64,000 bases of DNA from Pseudomonadota bacterium (GCA_029778535.1 JAKOQB010000039.1:105298-169297), one strand, 5' to 3'. Counted from the stretch's first letter, positions 53,894 through 63,888 are shown. Notes: generated by a model from the sequence alone, not told the origin. Numbers and translations are program-made.

Positions 53894-54799
53894 TCAGCCG
53901 AGCGTCGACAGATCCAGCTCGCGCAGGCACTGCGCGAGCGCGCGGTCCCACGCCGGCAGCGCGACGTTCCAGCGCTGCGCGATGCGCGCGCAGTCGAGGC
54001 GCGAGTTCGCGGGGCGCGCGGCCGCGGTCGGATAGTCGCGGCTCGGGATCGGCAGCAGCCGCTGCACTCGTCGCGCCGGATCGGCCACCTGCGCCAGCAG
54101 CGCGCGCGCGAACTCGTACCAGTTGGTCGCGCCGGACGCGGTCAGGTGATGGACGCCGCCGCGTTCGCCGAACGCAGCGGAAAGCCCGCCCGCGTGCGAG
54201 GTCGCCTGCGCGACGATCGCGCGCGTGGCCTCGGCGATCGTGCGCGCCCAGGTCGGCGCGCCCCACTGGTCGTCGACGATAGAAAGCGTGTCACGCTCGC
54301 GCGCGAGCTTCAGCACCGCGCGAACGAAGTTGCGGCCGCGCGCGGCAAAGACCCAGCTCGTGCGCGCGATGAAGTGCGGCGCGCCGGCCGCCGCGAGCGC
54401 CTGCTCGCCGGCGAGCTTCGAGCGGCCGTACGCGGACAACGGATTGACCGCATCGGTCTCCACGTACGGCGACGCCTTGCGCCCGTCGAACACGTAGTCG
54501 GTCGAGTAGTGGATCAGCGCGGCGCCGAGCCGCTTCGCTTCCTCCGCCATGAGCGCCGGCGCGTCGGCGTTGATCGCATGCGCAAGCGCCGGCTCGGACT
54601 CGGCGCGGTCGACCGCGGTGTACGCAGCCGCGTTGACGATCAGATCCGGCCGCGCGCCGCGCACCGCCGCGCGCACGTGATCGGGCTGCGCCAGATCGCA
54701 TTCGCCGCGGCCGACCGCGACCACCTCGCCGAGCGGCGCCAGCGCACGCGCGAGTTCCCATCCGAGCTGACCGTCGCGACCGGTGATCAGGATGCGCAT
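53894..54799 (-). CDS. rmlD: dTDP-4-dehydrorhamnose reductase
   Basis: Last step of dTDP-L-rhamnose synthesis, NADPH-dependent. The 301-residue short-chain dehydrogenase/reductase has MRILITGRDGQLGWELARAL, VNAAAYTAVDRAE, STDYVFDG, the YGRSK catalytic motif and TSWVFAARGRNFV. The start is the ATG that shares one base with the rmlC stop. It belongs to the reverse-strand set rmlB-rmlA-rmlC-rmlD, although palindromes separate some members. It is last in that set. Confidence 0.95.
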   Translation of the reverse strand: MRILITGRDGQLGWELARALAPLGEVVAVGRGECDLAQPDHVRAAVRGARPDLIVNAAAYTAVDRAESEPALAHAINADAPALMAEEAKRLGAALIHYSTDYVFDGRKASPYVETDAVNPLSAYGRSKLAGEQALAAAGAPHFIARTSWVFAARGRNFVRAVLKLARERDTLSIVDDQWGAPTWARTIAEATRAIVAQATSHAGGLSAAFGERGGVHHLTASGATNWYEFARALLAQVADPARRVQRLLPIPSRDYPTAAARPANSRLDCARIAQRWNVALPAWDRALAQCLRELDLSTLG

Positions 54800-55344
54800 C
54801 AGGCGAAGATTTCCGCGTCCGCCAGCAGCGGCGCAGACGCGTCTCGCGCCGCGAGCACGGGTTCGCCGTCGAGGGGCCAGGCGATGCCGAGGGCCGGGTC
54901 GTTCCAGCGCAGCGCGCGGTCGTGCTCCCTGAACCAGAAGTCGGTCGTCTTGTAAAGGAGGTCTGCGAATTCGCTCAGCACGAGAAATCCGTGCGCGAAC
55001 CCGGGTGGAATCCACATTTGTCGCTTGTCGTCGGCGGACAGACGCACGCCGACCCAGTGGCCGAAGCGCGGCGAAGACCTGCGCAGGTCGACCGCCACGT
55101 CGAATACTGCCCCCGTCACCACGCGTATGAGCTTGCCCTGCGGCCGCACGACCTGGTAATGCAGCCCGCGCAGCACGTTCTTCGCCGAGCGCGAGTGGTT
55201 GTCCTGCACGAAGGTCGCGTCCACGCCGGTCGCGCCGCGAAACTCGCGCGCGTTGTAGCTCTCAATGAAGAAGCCGCGCGCGTCGACAAACACGTCGGGA
55301 TCAATGACCAGCACTTCCGGCAGGGCAGTCGGAGTGACCTTCAT
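54799..55344 (-). CDS. rmlC: dTDP-4-dehydrorhamnose 3,5-epimerase
   Basis: A 181-residue cupin epimerase of the dTDP-rhamnose pathway. It has EVLVIDPDVFVDARGFFIESYN, FVQDNHSRSAKNVLRGLHYQ with the catalytic histidine, VFDVAVDLR, and IPPGFAHGFLVLSE. Length matches E. coli RmlC (185). The stop overlaps the rmlD start by one base. The gap to rmlA (91 bp) is filled by a long palindrome. Confidence 0.96.
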   Translation of the reverse strand: MKVTPTALPEVLVIDPDVFVDARGFFIESYNAREFRGATGVDATFVQDNHSRSAKNVLRGLHYQVVRPQGKLIRVVTGAVFDVAVDLRRSSPRFGHWVGVRLSADDKRQMWIPPGFAHGFLVLSEFADLLYKTTDFWFREHDRALRWNDPALGIAWPLDGEPVLAARDASAPLLADAEIFA

Positions 55345-55354
55345 CGTGCCAGCC

Positions 55355-55429
55355 CGTCACCCCGGCGCAGGCCGGGGCCTAATTGCGCGGCGTCGAACAT
55401 TGGGCCCCGGCCTGCGCCGGGGCGACGGC
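55355..55429. repeat. REP-like palindrome, family B, between rmlA and rmlC
   Basis: A 20-bp arm CCCCGGCGCAGGCCGGGGCC (from 55360) and its exact complement flank about 23 bases, with outer CGTC/GACG ends. A stem this strong inside an rml operon would act as an attenuator or an RNA-stability element. Related copies are at 17.4 and 58.4 kb. Confidence 0.85.
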
Positions 55430-55435
55430 ACAAGC

Positions 55436-56338
55436 TCACCGGGCGACCCCCGTGCCCCGGGGCACGCGTTCGCCGAGCATCGCCAAGAGATAGTGCCCGT
55501 AGTCGGTCTTCTTCAACGGCGCCGCCAGCCGCCTGACCTGCTCGGCATCGATCCAGCCGCTGCGGAACGCGACTTCCTCGGGGCAGGCGACCTTCAGCCC
55601 CTGCCGCGTCTCGAGCGTGGCGATGAAGGTCGACGCGTCGAGCAGCGAATAGTGCGTGCCGGTGTCGAGCCACGCCATGCCGCGGCCCAGGATCTCGACC
55701 GCGAGCGCGTGTTGCTCGAGGTAGTGCCGGTTGACGTCGGTGATTTCCAGCTCGCCGCGCGCGGACGGCCGGAGCGCGCGCGCGATGTCGAGCACGCGGT
55801 TGTCGTAGAAATAAAGGCCGGTGACCGCGTAGTTCGACTTCGGCTGCTTCGGCTTCTCCTCGATGCTGATCGCGCGGCCCGCGTCGTCGAATTCGACCAC
55901 GCCGTAGCGCTCGGGGTCGTGCACCCGGTAGGCGAACACGGTCGCCCCTTCGCGCTGCTTGTTCGCGCGCTGCAACTGCTGCGGCAGATCGTGGCCGTAG
56001 AAGATGTTGTCGCCGAGCACGAGCGCCACGTCGTCGCGGCCGACGAAATCGCGGCCGATGATGAATGCCTGCGCGAGCCCCTCGGGGCGCGGCTGCTCGG
56101 CGTACGAAAAGCGCATGCCCCACTGGTCGCCGCTGCCGAGCAGCTCGGCAAAGCGCGGCGTGTCCTGCGGCGTGGAGATGACCAGCACCTCGCGGATTCC
56201 GGCCAGCATCAGCGTGGTCAGCGGGTAGTAGATCATCGGCTTGTCGTACACCGGCAGCAGTTGCTTGGACACGACGTGCGTGACCGGATACAGGCGCGTG
56301 CCCGAGCCGCCGGCGAGGATGATGCCCTTGCGTTTCAT
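55436..56338 (-). CDS. rmlA: Glucose-1-phosphate thymidylyltransferase
   Basis: First enzyme of dTDP-L-rhamnose synthesis (dTTP plus glucose-1-phosphate). The 300-residue product begins [20 protein letters not shown] with the nucleotide-binding motif, then [48 protein letters not shown] and [12 protein letters not shown]. The ATG at 56338 is the family start. An open frame continues upstream only because it reads through palindromes. Allosteric inhibition by dTDP-rhamnose is typical of the family. Confidence 0.96.
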   Translation of the reverse strand: MKRKGIILAGGSGTRLYPVTHVVSKQLLPVYDKPMIYYPLTTLMLAGIREVLVISTPQDTPRFAELLGSGDQWGMRFSYAEQPRPEGLAQAFIIGRDFVGRDDVALVLGDNIFYGHDLPQQLQRANKQREGATVFAYRVHDPERYGVVEFDDAGRAISIEEKPKQPKSNYAVTGLYFYDNRVLDIARALRPSARGELEITDVNRHYLEQHALAVEILGRGMAWLDTGTHYSLLDASTFIATLETRQGLKVACPEEVAFRSGWIDAEQVRRLAAPLKKTDYGHYLLAMLGERVPRGTGVAR

Positions 56339-56382
56339 TCGTGACGTTCCATCATGTCCGCGCTCCCGCCGGCTCAGTCTTT

Positions 56383-56465
56383 CCCTCACCCTCGGTCCCT
56401 CTCCCGGAGGGAGAGGGAAGAAAAGCCCCTCGCCCGCATCAGCGGGAGAGGGGTTGGGGTGAGGG
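56383..56465. repeat. Pair of family A REP-like palindromes overlapping the rmlB end
   Basis: Unit 1 (56383-56418) and unit 2 (56426-56465) both carry CCCTC...GGGAGAGG cores; unit 2 has the GGTTGGGGTGAGGG tail. Unit 2 contains the rmlB stop codon and supplies its last nine codons. The pair separates rmlB from rmlA. Confidence 0.85.
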
Positions 56466-57521
56466 CGCTGTCGCACCGTACTGTCGTTCGATCCATTCGC
56501 GATAGCGCCCGTCGCGCACGCGCGCGACCCAATCGGGATGATCGAGGTACCAGCGCACGGTGCGGCGCAGCCCGGTGGTGAAGGTCTCCGCCGGCGTCCA
56601 GCCGAGCTCGCGCTCGATCTTTCCCGGGTCGATCGCGTAGCGCCGGTCATGCCCGGGGCGGTCGGTCACGAACGTGATCTGCTGCGCGTACGGCCGCGCC
56701 GATGGCCGCAGCTCGTCGAGGATCGTGCAGATCGTCTGCACGACGGCGATGTTCTTGACCTCGTTCTTGCCGCCGATGTTGTACGTTTCGCCGGGGCGGC
56801 CCGCTTCGAGCACGCGCGCGAGCGCGTCGCAATGGTCGGTCACGTACAGCCAGTCGCGCACGTTCTGCCCGTCGCCGTAGACGGGCAGTGCTTGGCCCTC
56901 GAGCGCGTTGGCGATCGTCAGAGGGATCAGCTTCTCCGGAAACTGGAACGGACCGTAGTTGTTGCTGCAGTTGCCGGTCAGAGTCGGCAGGCCGTAGGTG
57001 TGGTGATACGCGCGCACCAGATGATCGGCCGCCGCCTTGCTGGCCGCGTACGGGCTGTTGGGCGCGTACGGCGTGGTCTCCGAGAACGCCGGGTCGTCCG
57101 CGCCGAGCGAGCCGTACACCTCGTCGGTCGACACGTGCAGGAAGCGGAACGCCTTCCGATCGTTCGCCTGCAGTTCGGACCAGTACGCGCGCGCCGCCTC
57201 GAGCAGCTCGAACGTGCCGGTGACGTTGGTGCGGACGAATTCTCCGGGGCCGTGGATCGAGCGATCGACGTGGCTTTCGGCCGCGAAGTGCACGATCGCG
57301 CGCGGCCGCCGTTGCGCCAGCAGCGCGACGATGCGATCGCGGTCGCAGATGTCGGCGCGCTCGAAGCCGAAGCGGTCGTCGCCTTGCACGTCGGCCAGGT
57401 TGTCGAGGTTGCCGGCGTAGGTCAGCTTGTCGATCACGAGCAGCGGTTCGTCGGCCTGTTGCAACCAGCGCAGCACGAAGTTCGCGCCGATGAAGCCGGC
57501 GCCGCCGGTGACGATGATCAT
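56439..57521 (-). CDS. rmlB: dTDP-glucose 4,6-dehydratase
   Basis: Second step of dTDP-rhamnose synthesis; NAD-dependent. The 360-residue enzyme has [47 protein letters not shown] (catalytic YxxxK) and [18 protein letters not shown]. The final residues APSPQPLSR are encoded by a REP-like palindrome and are not part of the conserved fold. The start overlaps the galU end by 4 bp. Confidence 0.96.
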   Translation of the reverse strand: MIIVTGGAGFIGANFVLRWLQQADEPLLVIDKLTYAGNLDNLADVQGDDRFGFERADICDRDRIVALLAQRRPRAIVHFAAESHVDRSIHGPGEFVRTNVTGTFELLEAARAYWSELQANDRKAFRFLHVSTDEVYGSLGADDPAFSETTPYAPNSPYAASKAAADHLVRAYHHTYGLPTLTGNCSNNYGPFQFPEKLIPLTIANALEGQALPVYGDGQNVRDWLYVTDHCDALARVLEAGRPGETYNIGGKNEVKNIAVVQTICTILDELRPSARPYAQQITFVTDRPGHDRRYAIDPGKIERELGWTPAETFTTGLRRTVRWYLDHPDWVARVRDGRYREWIERQYGATAPSPQPLSR

Positions 57522-58381
57522 TCCTGCTCCTCCGGATCACTGGTGCGCCGGCCCGGCAGCAGGCCCAGCTTTCGCGCCAGCGCGATGTTGGCCGCGAGAA
57601 AACCTTCCTTGTTGCCGCAGTCGTAGCGCGTCCCGGTGAAGCGCTGCGCCAGCACCTGGCCGCGTGCGACGCGGCGCGCGATCGCGTCGGTCAACTGGAT
57701 CTCTCCGCCGCTGCCGCGCGGCGTGGTCGCCAGCTCGTCGAGGATCTCCGGCCGCAGCACGTAGCGGCCGACCACCGCGAGCGTCGACGGCGCGTCCGCC
57801 GGCTGCGGCTTCTCCACCATGCCGCTGATGCGCTCGATGCCCGGCGCGATCGGCGTGGCGGCGACGATGCCGTAGCGCGAGGTCTCCGCGCGCGGCACGT
57901 CCTGCACCGCGAGCACGGAGGCGTTGTACTTCTCGTAGGTCGCGACCAGTTGCTGCGTGACGCCGGGCTGCGCGTCGATCAGATCGTCGGCGAGGATCAC
58001 CGCGAACGGTTCGTCGCCGACCACCGGCCGCGCGCACAGCACGGCGTGGCCGAGTCCGAGCTGCTCGCTCTGGCGCACGAAGATGAAGCTGACGCCGTTC
58101 GGCGTGGCCGACTGCAGCGCTTCGTACAGCTCGCGCTTGCCCTTGGCCAGCAGTTCCTGCTCGATCTCCGGCATGCGGTCGAAGTGATCCTCGATCGCGC
58201 GCTTGTTGCGGCCGGTGATGATGATCATCTGCTCGATGCCGGCCGCTGCCGCTTCCTCCACCGCGTACTGGATCAGCGGCTTGTCGACCACCGGCATCAT
58301 CTCCTTCGGCATCGCCTTGGTCGCCGGCAGGAAGCGCGTGCCGAAGCCGGCCGCTGGGAAAACTGCTTTGCGGACTTTCAT
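57518..58381 (-). CDS. galU: UTP-glucose-1-phosphate uridylyltransferase
   Basis: Makes UDP-glucose from UTP and glucose-1-phosphate. The 287-residue product has [56 protein letters not shown] and [15 protein letters not shown], the GalU set. Together with pgi and the phosphomannomutase it links central sugar phosphates to the nucleotide sugars used by the surrounding transferases. It overlaps rmlB by 4 bp. Confidence 0.96.
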   Translation of the reverse strand: MKVRKAVFPAAGFGTRFLPATKAMPKEMMPVVDKPLIQYAVEEAAAAGIEQMIIITGRNKRAIEDHFDRMPEIEQELLAKGKRELYEALQSATPNGVSFIFVRQSEQLGLGHAVLCARPVVGDEPFAVILADDLIDAQPGVTQQLVATYEKYNASVLAVQDVPRAETSRYGIVAATPIAPGIERISGMVEKPQPADAPSTLAVVGRYVLRPEILDELATTPRGSGGEIQLTDAIARRVARGQVLAQRFTGTRYDCGNKEGFLAANIALARKLGLLPGRRTSDPEEQE

Positions 58382-58411
58382 CTTGGGTTCGTACGAAGCT
58401 TTCGGTGGTCG

Positions 58412-58510
58412 GTGTCATGCCCGCCCACGATCGAAGTCGAGGGCAGGCTCCCGCGGGCGCCCAGTGCCTTTTCGATCGTGTCCTGGATTCCCGCTTGCGC
58501 GGGAATGACA
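58412..58510. repeat. REP-like long hairpin, family B, between pgi and galU
   Basis: Ends TGTCATGCCCGC and GCGGGAATGACA are inverted repeats with an interior mismatch. An inner CGATCGAA/TTCGATCG pair and the compact GGATTCCCGC-TT-GCGCGGGAAT hairpin lie inside. It fills most of the 139 bp between galU and pgi. Confidence 0.75.
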
Positions 58511-58520
58511 TGCTTGGAGT

Positions 58521-60017
58521 TCATCTTGTCAGCCGCTGGGTTAGAAGCTGCTTGCCGATCTCGACCCCGAACTGGTCGAACGCGTTGATGTTCCACAGCA
58601 CGCTCTGCACGAAGGTGCGGTGCTCGTAAAGCGCGAGCAGCGCGCCGAGCGATCGCGCGTCGAGTTGCGGCACGGTGATGAACGTGCTCGGCCGCCCGCC
58701 GTGCGTGGCCGCGTGCGCCGGCTTGGCCTGCGCGGCACCGAGCACGCGGTCGCCGCAGGCCAGCGCATCGGCCTGCGCCAGCGCGTTCATGAACAGCAGC
58801 CGCTCGCGCTCGATCGGCGAGTCGGCGAAGCCGGCGCAGGTGACGAAGTCGACCGGGCACGCGTGCGTGCCCTGGTGCAGGAACTGGAACACGCTGTGCT
58901 GCGCCGTCGTGCCGACTTCGCCCCATACGATCGGCGACGTGTCGTACGAAAGCGGCGCGCCGTCGCGGTCGACGCTCTTGCCGCAGCTTTCCATCTCGAG
59001 TTGCTGCAGGTAGCCGGGCAGATGGCGCAGCCGCTGCGCGTACGGCATCACGGCGCGCGCGCGCAGGCCGCAGAAGTTCACGTACCACACGCCGAGAGCC
59101 GCGAGCAGCACCGGCAGGTTGTCCGCCAGCGGCGCGGTCGCGAAGTGCAAATCCATCGCAGCGGCGCCGGCCAGTAGCTGCTCGAACCGCGCACGGCCGT
59201 GCGCGAGCGCGATCGGGAATCCGCACGCCGACCACAGCGAGTAGCGGCCGCCGACCCAGTCGGGGAACGTCAGCACGCGCTCGGCCGCGACGCCGAACGC
59301 GCGCGCGCGCGCCGGCATGCTGGTGATCGCGACCAGATGCCGCGCAGCATCGAGCGCCAGCGCGCGCTCTCGCATCCACTCGAGCGCGGCGCGCACGTTC
59401 GCGAGCGTTTCCAGCGTGGTGAAGCTCTTGGAGATCGCCACCAGCAGCGTCGACCCGGGATTCGCGTGCGCGAGCGCCGCGTCGAGTTCGACCGGGTCGA
59501 TGTTGGCGACGAAGTGGAGCTTCGGCCCGCTCGGTGCGCCGAGCGCTTCGGTAACCAGCCGCGGACCGAGGTCGGAGCCGCCGATGCCGAAGCAGATCAC
59601 GGTGTCGATCGTCTTGCCGGTTGCGCCCTCGATCTGACCGGCGCGCAGTTGCTCGGCGAGGGCGAGGAACCTGTCGCGCTCCGCCGCGAGCGCGGCACTG
59701 GTCGCCGCATCGGCGGGCGGCGTGCGCAGCGCCGTGTGCCAGGCCGGGCGCTGCTCGGTGTGGTTGATCGCCTCGCCGTTGAACAAGCGCGCGCGCCACT
59801 CCTCGACCCGCATCGCGCGCGCGAGTTCGAGCAGCGACGCCAGCGCCGACTCGTCGATCAGGTCGCGTGACAGGTCGGCGCGCACGCCGGCGGCTTCGCG
59901 CGTCCAGCGCTGCGCGCGCTGCGGCTCGGCATCGAACAGCCGCGCCAGCGACTGCGCCGCGAGCCGGCGCTGGTGCTGCTGCAGATCGCGCCAGACCGGC
60001 AGTTGCGAAGGATTCAT
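58521..60017 (-). CDS. pgi: Glucose-6-phosphate isomerase
   Basis: Interconverts glucose-6-phosphate and fructose-6-phosphate. The 498-residue enzyme has VICFGIGGSDLGPRLVTEAL, AISKSFTTLETLANVRAA, FPDWVGGRYSLWSACGFPIAL (family signature), NGIGG-equivalent SYDTSPIVWGEVGTTAQHSV and FDQFGVEIGKQL near the end. It is somewhat shorter than E. coli Pgi (549). It diverges from the phosphomannomutase gene with 71 bp between starts, so the two may be co-regulated from a shared control region. Confidence 0.95.
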   Translation of the reverse strand: MNPSQLPVWRDLQQHQRRLAAQSLARLFDAEPQRAQRWTREAAGVRADLSRDLIDESALASLLELARAMRVEEWRARLFNGEAINHTEQRPAWHTALRTPPADAATSAALAAERDRFLALAEQLRAGQIEGATGKTIDTVICFGIGGSDLGPRLVTEALGAPSGPKLHFVANIDPVELDAALAHANPGSTLLVAISKSFTTLETLANVRAALEWMRERALALDAARHLVAITSMPARARAFGVAAERVLTFPDWVGGRYSLWSACGFPIALAHGRARFEQLLAGAAAMDLHFATAPLADNLPVLLAALGVWYVNFCGLRARAVMPYAQRLRHLPGYLQQLEMESCGKSVDRDGAPLSYDTSPIVWGEVGTTAQHSVFQFLHQGTHACPVDFVTCAGFADSPIERERLLFMNALAQADALACGDRVLGAAQAKPAHAATHGGRPSTFITVPQLDARSLGALLALYEHRTFVQSVLWNINAFDQFGVEIGKQLLTQRLTR

Positions 60018-60088
60018 CGAGAGGCCCTTGTGTAGACTCGATTGTAAGGGCGAGCCCTCTGCGCTCGCCGCCGACGACGGGCCAGACG

Positions 60089-61465
60089 ATGATCGATCCG
60101 GGCATATTCAAGGCGTACGACATTCGTGGCGTGGTCGACCGCACGCTGACGGTCGAAGCGGCGCGCGCGATCGGCCACGCGATCGGGTCGCAAGCGGTGA
60201 CGCAGGGAGTGCGCGAGATCGCGATCGGCCGCGACGGGCGCCTGTCGGGGCCGAAGCTGCGCGACGCGCTGATCGACGGCATCCGCGCCAGCGGCACGAA
60301 CGTGGTCGACGTCGGCATGGTCGCCACGCCGATCCTGTACTTCTCGACGTTTCACCTGAACACCGCGTCGGGCGTGGTGATCACGGGCAGCCACAACCCG
60401 CCGGAGTACAACGGGCTGAAGATGGTGCTGGCGGCAACGACGCTGTTCGGCGATGACATCCAGCGGCTGCGCGCGCGCATCGAGCGCGGCGAACTGGTGC
60501 GCGCTGCGCAAGCAGGCGCGCTGCGCAGCGCCGATGTCGTCGCTGCGTATCTCGCGCGCATCGCCGGCGACGTGAAACTGGCGCGCAAGATGAAGATCGC
60601 GGTCGATTGCGGCAACGGCGTGGCCGGCGCGTTCGCGCCCAGGCTGTATCGCGCGCTCGGCTGCGAGGTGATCGAACTGTTCTGCGACGTCGACGGCACG
60701 TTTCCCAACCACCATCCCGATCCGGCGCATCCGGAAAACCTGCAGGACCTGATCCGCTGCCTGCGCGACACCGACGCCGAACTGGGGCTCGCGTTCGACG
60801 GCGACGGCGACCGGCTCGGGGTGGTCACGAAGGACGGCAACATCATCTATCCGGACCGGCAGATGATGCTGTTCGCGCGCGGCGTGCTCGCGACGCGGCC
60901 GGGCGCGCAGATCATCTTCGACGTCAAGTGCTCGCGCCATCTGGCGCGGCAGATCGCGCTGGCGGGCGGCAAGCCGACGATGTGGCGCACCGGCCACTCG
61001 CTGATCAAGGCCAAGCTGAAGGAAACCGGCGCGCCGCTCGCGGGCGAGATGAGCGGGCACATATTCTTCAACGACCGCTGGTACGGCTTCGACGACGGCA
61101 TGTACGCCGGCGCGCGGCTGCTCGAGCTGCTGGCGCGCGAGGCGAATCCGTCCGCGGTGCTCAATGCGCTGCCGGAAGCGATCAGCACGCCCGAGCTGCA
61201 CGTCAAGACCGCGGAGGGCGAGAACTTCACGCTGATGGACAAGCTGAAATCGCAGGCGAAGTTCGATGCCGCGCGCGAGGTGATCACGATCGACGGCGTG
61301 CGCGTCGAGTACGACGACGGCTTCGGCCTGGCGCGGCCGTCGAACACGACGCCGGTCGTGGTGCTGCGCTTCGAGGCCGATACCGAGGCGGCGTTGAAAC
61401 GCATCCAGTCCGATTTCCGCCGTGCGCTGCTCGCGGTCAAGCCGGACGCGCAGTTGCCGTTCTGA
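60089..61465 (+). CDS. manB: Phosphomannomutase / phosphoglucomutase
   Basis: Interconverts mannose- or glucose-6-phosphate and their 1-phosphates, feeding ManC, GalU and RmlA. In the 458-residue product, GVVITGSHNPPEYNG holds the phosphoserine, AFDGDGDRLGVV the metal-binding loop, GEMSGHIFF the sugar loop, and VRPSNTTP-like ARPSNTTPVVVLR the phosphate-binding loop. It resembles AlgC-type bifunctional enzymes. Start MIDPGIFKAYDIRG is the family start. It lies upstream of waaC with a 117-bp gap. Confidence 0.95.
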   Translation: MIDPGIFKAYDIRGVVDRTLTVEAARAIGHAIGSQAVTQGVREIAIGRDGRLSGPKLRDALIDGIRASGTNVVDVGMVATPILYFSTFHLNTASGVVITGSHNPPEYNGLKMVLAATTLFGDDIQRLRARIERGELVRAAQAGALRSADVVAAYLARIAGDVKLARKMKIAVDCGNGVAGAFAPRLYRALGCEVIELFCDVDGTFPNHHPDPAHPENLQDLIRCLRDTDAELGLAFDGDGDRLGVVTKDGNIIYPDRQMMLFARGVLATRPGAQIIFDVKCSRHLARQIALAGGKPTMWRTGHSLIKAKLKETGAPLAGEMSGHIFFNDRWYGFDDGMYAGARLLELLAREANPSAVLNALPEAISTPELHVKTAEGENFTLMDKLKSQAKFDAAREVITIDGVRVEYDDGFGLARPSNTTPVVVLRFEADTEAALKRIQSDFRRALLAVKPDAQLPF

Positions 61466-61582
61466 GTCCAGCGCAGCGGTTGCAGCACCGAGATCGCGGA
61501 GCGCGCAGGGAAGACTCCTGGTTCTCCGTGTCCTCTGTGGTTGATCGAGGTCGTTCGCCGGCGCCCCTACAATCGCCGCGCG

Positions 61583-62572
61583 ATGTCCGGCCCGCGCATC
61601 CTGATCGTGAAGACCTCGTCGATGGGCGACGTCGTGCACGCGCTGCCGCTCGCGTCCGACCTTGCACGTGCGCGGCCGGATGCGGCGATCGACTGGGTCG
61701 TCGAGGAAGGCTTCGCCGACATTCCGCGCCTGCACCCGGCGATCGACCGCGTGATCGCGGTCGCGTTGCGGCGCTGGCGCCGCGCGCCGCTGGCGCGCGC
61801 GACGCGAACCGAGATGATGGCGGCGCGCCGGGCGCTGCGCGAGCACAGCTATGCGGCGGTGATCGACTGCCAGGGGCTCATCAAGAGCGCGCTGATCGCG
61901 GTGCAGGCGCGCGGCCCGCTGTGGGGTCCCGACCGCGCGAGCGCGCGCGAGCCGCTGGCGGCGCTGCTGTATCGCCATCCGGTGGCGGTCGATCGCGCGC
62001 AGCACGCAATCGCGCGCAACCGCGCGCTCGGCGCCGCGGCGCTCGGCACGGCGATCAGCGATCCGCCGCGCTTTGCGCTGCACGTGCCGCCGCTCGCGCA
62101 GCCGGCGCTGGTCGACTTCGCCGCGCGCGGCGCGTATGCGGTGCTGCTGACCAACGCCAGCCGCGCGACCAAGCTGTGGCCGCCGCAGCGCTGGCATGCG
62201 CTCGAGGCGTGGCTCGCCGCGCGCGGATTCGCCAGCGCGCTGCCATGGGGCAATGCGGCCGAGCAGCGCGCTACGCAGGCGCGCGCCGCGGGCATGCAGC
62301 GCGCATGGGTCGCGCCGTCGACGTCGCTGCGCGAACTCGCCGCGCTGCTGCACGGCGCGCGCATCGTGGTCGGACTCGACACCGGGCTCACGCACCTGGC
62401 GGCTGCCGCGGGCGCGCCGACGGTGGGACTGTTCTGCGACTACGATCCGGCGCTGGTCGGCATCACGGGCGACGCGCCGTGCGCGAGCCTGGGCGGCGTC
62501 GGGCGCGCGCCCCGGGCCGACGACGTGATCGCCGCGGTCGAGCGCGTGCTCGCCGCGGCGCACGCAACATGA
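61583..62572 (+). CDS. waaC: Lipopolysaccharide heptosyltransferase I
   Basis: Adds the first L-glycero-D-manno-heptose to Kdo of the LPS inner core, using the ADP-heptose made by the gmh/hld genes. The 329-residue GT9 enzyme has ILIVKTSSMGDVVHALP with the acceptor-site residues, DCQGLIKSA, TNASRATKLWP and GLDTGLTHLAAAAGAPTVGLF. The ATG at 61583 fits the N-terminal motif. The stop overlaps the waaA start as ATGA. Confidence 0.94.
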   Translation: MSGPRILIVKTSSMGDVVHALPLASDLARARPDAAIDWVVEEGFADIPRLHPAIDRVIAVALRRWRRAPLARATRTEMMAARRALREHSYAAVIDCQGLIKSALIAVQARGPLWGPDRASAREPLAALLYRHPVAVDRAQHAIARNRALGAAALGTAISDPPRFALHVPPLAQPALVDFAARGAYAVLLTNASRATKLWPPQRWHALEAWLAARGFASALPWGNAAEQRATQARAAGMQRAWVAPSTSLRELAALLHGARIVVGLDTGLTHLAAAAGAPTVGLFCDYDPALVGITGDAPCASLGGVGRAPRADDVIAAVERVLAAAHAT

Positions 62573-63888
62573 GCCCGCGCCTCGCACGCGCGCTGTACAC
62601 GCTGGCGTGGTGGTGCGCGCTGCCGGCGGCGGCACTGCACCTGGTGTGGCGCGCGCTGCGGCAGCGCGAGTACCTGCGCCACTGGGGCGAACGCTTCGTC
62701 GGCCACGGCGCCCGCGCACCGGGCGCGCCGGCGATCTGGGTGCACGCCGTTTCGGTCGGCGAGACGCGCGCCGCGCAGCCGTTGATCGAGGCGCTCGCGC
62801 GCGCGCATCCGCAGCTGCACTTCGTGCTCACGCACATGACGCCGACCGGCCGTGTGGTCGGCGAATCGATCGCGCGCGCGATGTCCGGCCGCGTCGTACA
62901 GCGCTACCTGCCTTACGACGTGCCGTGCGCGGTGCGCCGCTTCCTGCACGAGACGCGGCCCGCGGTCGGCGTGCTGATGGAAACCGAGGCGTGGCCGAAC
63001 CTGCTGTACGCGGCGCGCGATGCCGGCATTGCCGTGGTGCTCGTCAACGCGCGGCTGTCGGGCAGGTCGGCGGCCAAGGCACAGCGCTTCGCCGCGCTGA
63101 TCCGACCGGCGAGCGCGAACCTCGCGCGCGTGGCGGCGCAGTCGGAGACCGATCGCGCGCGGCTGGCGACGATCTACGACGGTCCGATCGACGTGTTCGG
63201 CAACTTGAAGTTCGATCTGACACCGCTGCCGCAACTGATCGAGCAGGGCCGGCTCGCACGCGCGCACTGGGGCGAGGGTCCCGTCTGGCTGGCGGCCAGC
63301 ACGCGCGACGGCGAGGAAGCGCTGATCCTCGACGCCTTCGCGCGCCGGCGGGAGCGCACCGCGCGGTTGCTCATCGTGCCGCGCCACCCGCAGCGGTTCG
63401 ACGACGTGGCGCGTCTGATCGCCGAGCGCGGCTTCGGTGTCGTGCGGCGCAGTTCGGCTGCGTGGAACGCGCCGCTTGCGGACGACGCGGTGCTGCTCGG
63501 CGATTCGATGGGCGAGATGTCGATGTACTACGCCGCGGCCGATGCCGCGCTGATCGGCGGCAGCCTGCTGCCCTATGGCGCGCAGAACCTGATCGAGGCC
63601 TGCGCGGTCGGCACGCCGGTCGTGCTCGGGCCGAGCATCTACAACTTCGCACAGGCGGCGCTCGATGCACTCGCCGCCGGCGCGGCAATTCAGGTCGAGG
63701 ACGCGGACGCCGCGCTGGACGCTCTGGAGGCGCTCACGCGCGACCCGGCGCGGCTGCAGACGATGCGTGAAGCCGCGCTGCGCTTCGCCGCCGCGCATCG
63801 CGGCGCCACAGCGCGCACCGCGGCGATGGTCGGCGAACTGCTGGCGGCGCGCGCTCCGCAAGGCGGCGCGACGGAGCCCTCGCCCTGA
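62569..63888 (+). CDS. waaA: 3-deoxy-D-manno-octulosonic acid (Kdo) transferase
   Basis: Transfers Kdo to lipid A. The 439-residue GT30 enzyme has an N-terminal membrane anchor, IWVHAVSVGETRAAQPLIEAL (catalytic glutamate), VLMETEAWPNL, VNARLSGRSA, VPRHPQRF and LIGGSLLPYGAQNLIEACAVGTPV. ATG 62569 overlaps waaC. The last residues EPSP and the stop are encoded by the start of a REP-like palindrome, so the natural end may once have been elsewhere. Confidence 0.95.
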   Translation: MSPRLARALYTLAWWCALPAAALHLVWRALRQREYLRHWGERFVGHGARAPGAPAIWVHAVSVGETRAAQPLIEALARAHPQLHFVLTHMTPTGRVVGESIARAMSGRVVQRYLPYDVPCAVRRFLHETRPAVGVLMETEAWPNLLYAARDAGIAVVLVNARLSGRSAAKAQRFAALIRPASANLARVAAQSETDRARLATIYDGPIDVFGNLKFDLTPLPQLIEQGRLARAHWGEGPVWLAASTRDGEEALILDAFARRRERTARLLIVPRHPQRFDDVARLIAERGFGVVRRSSAAWNAPLADDAVLLGDSMGEMSMYYAAADAALIGGSLLPYGAQNLIEACAVGTPVVLGPSIYNFAQAALDALAAGAAIQVEDADAALDALEALTRDPARLQTMREAALRFAAAHRGATARTAAMVGELLAARAPQGGATEPSP

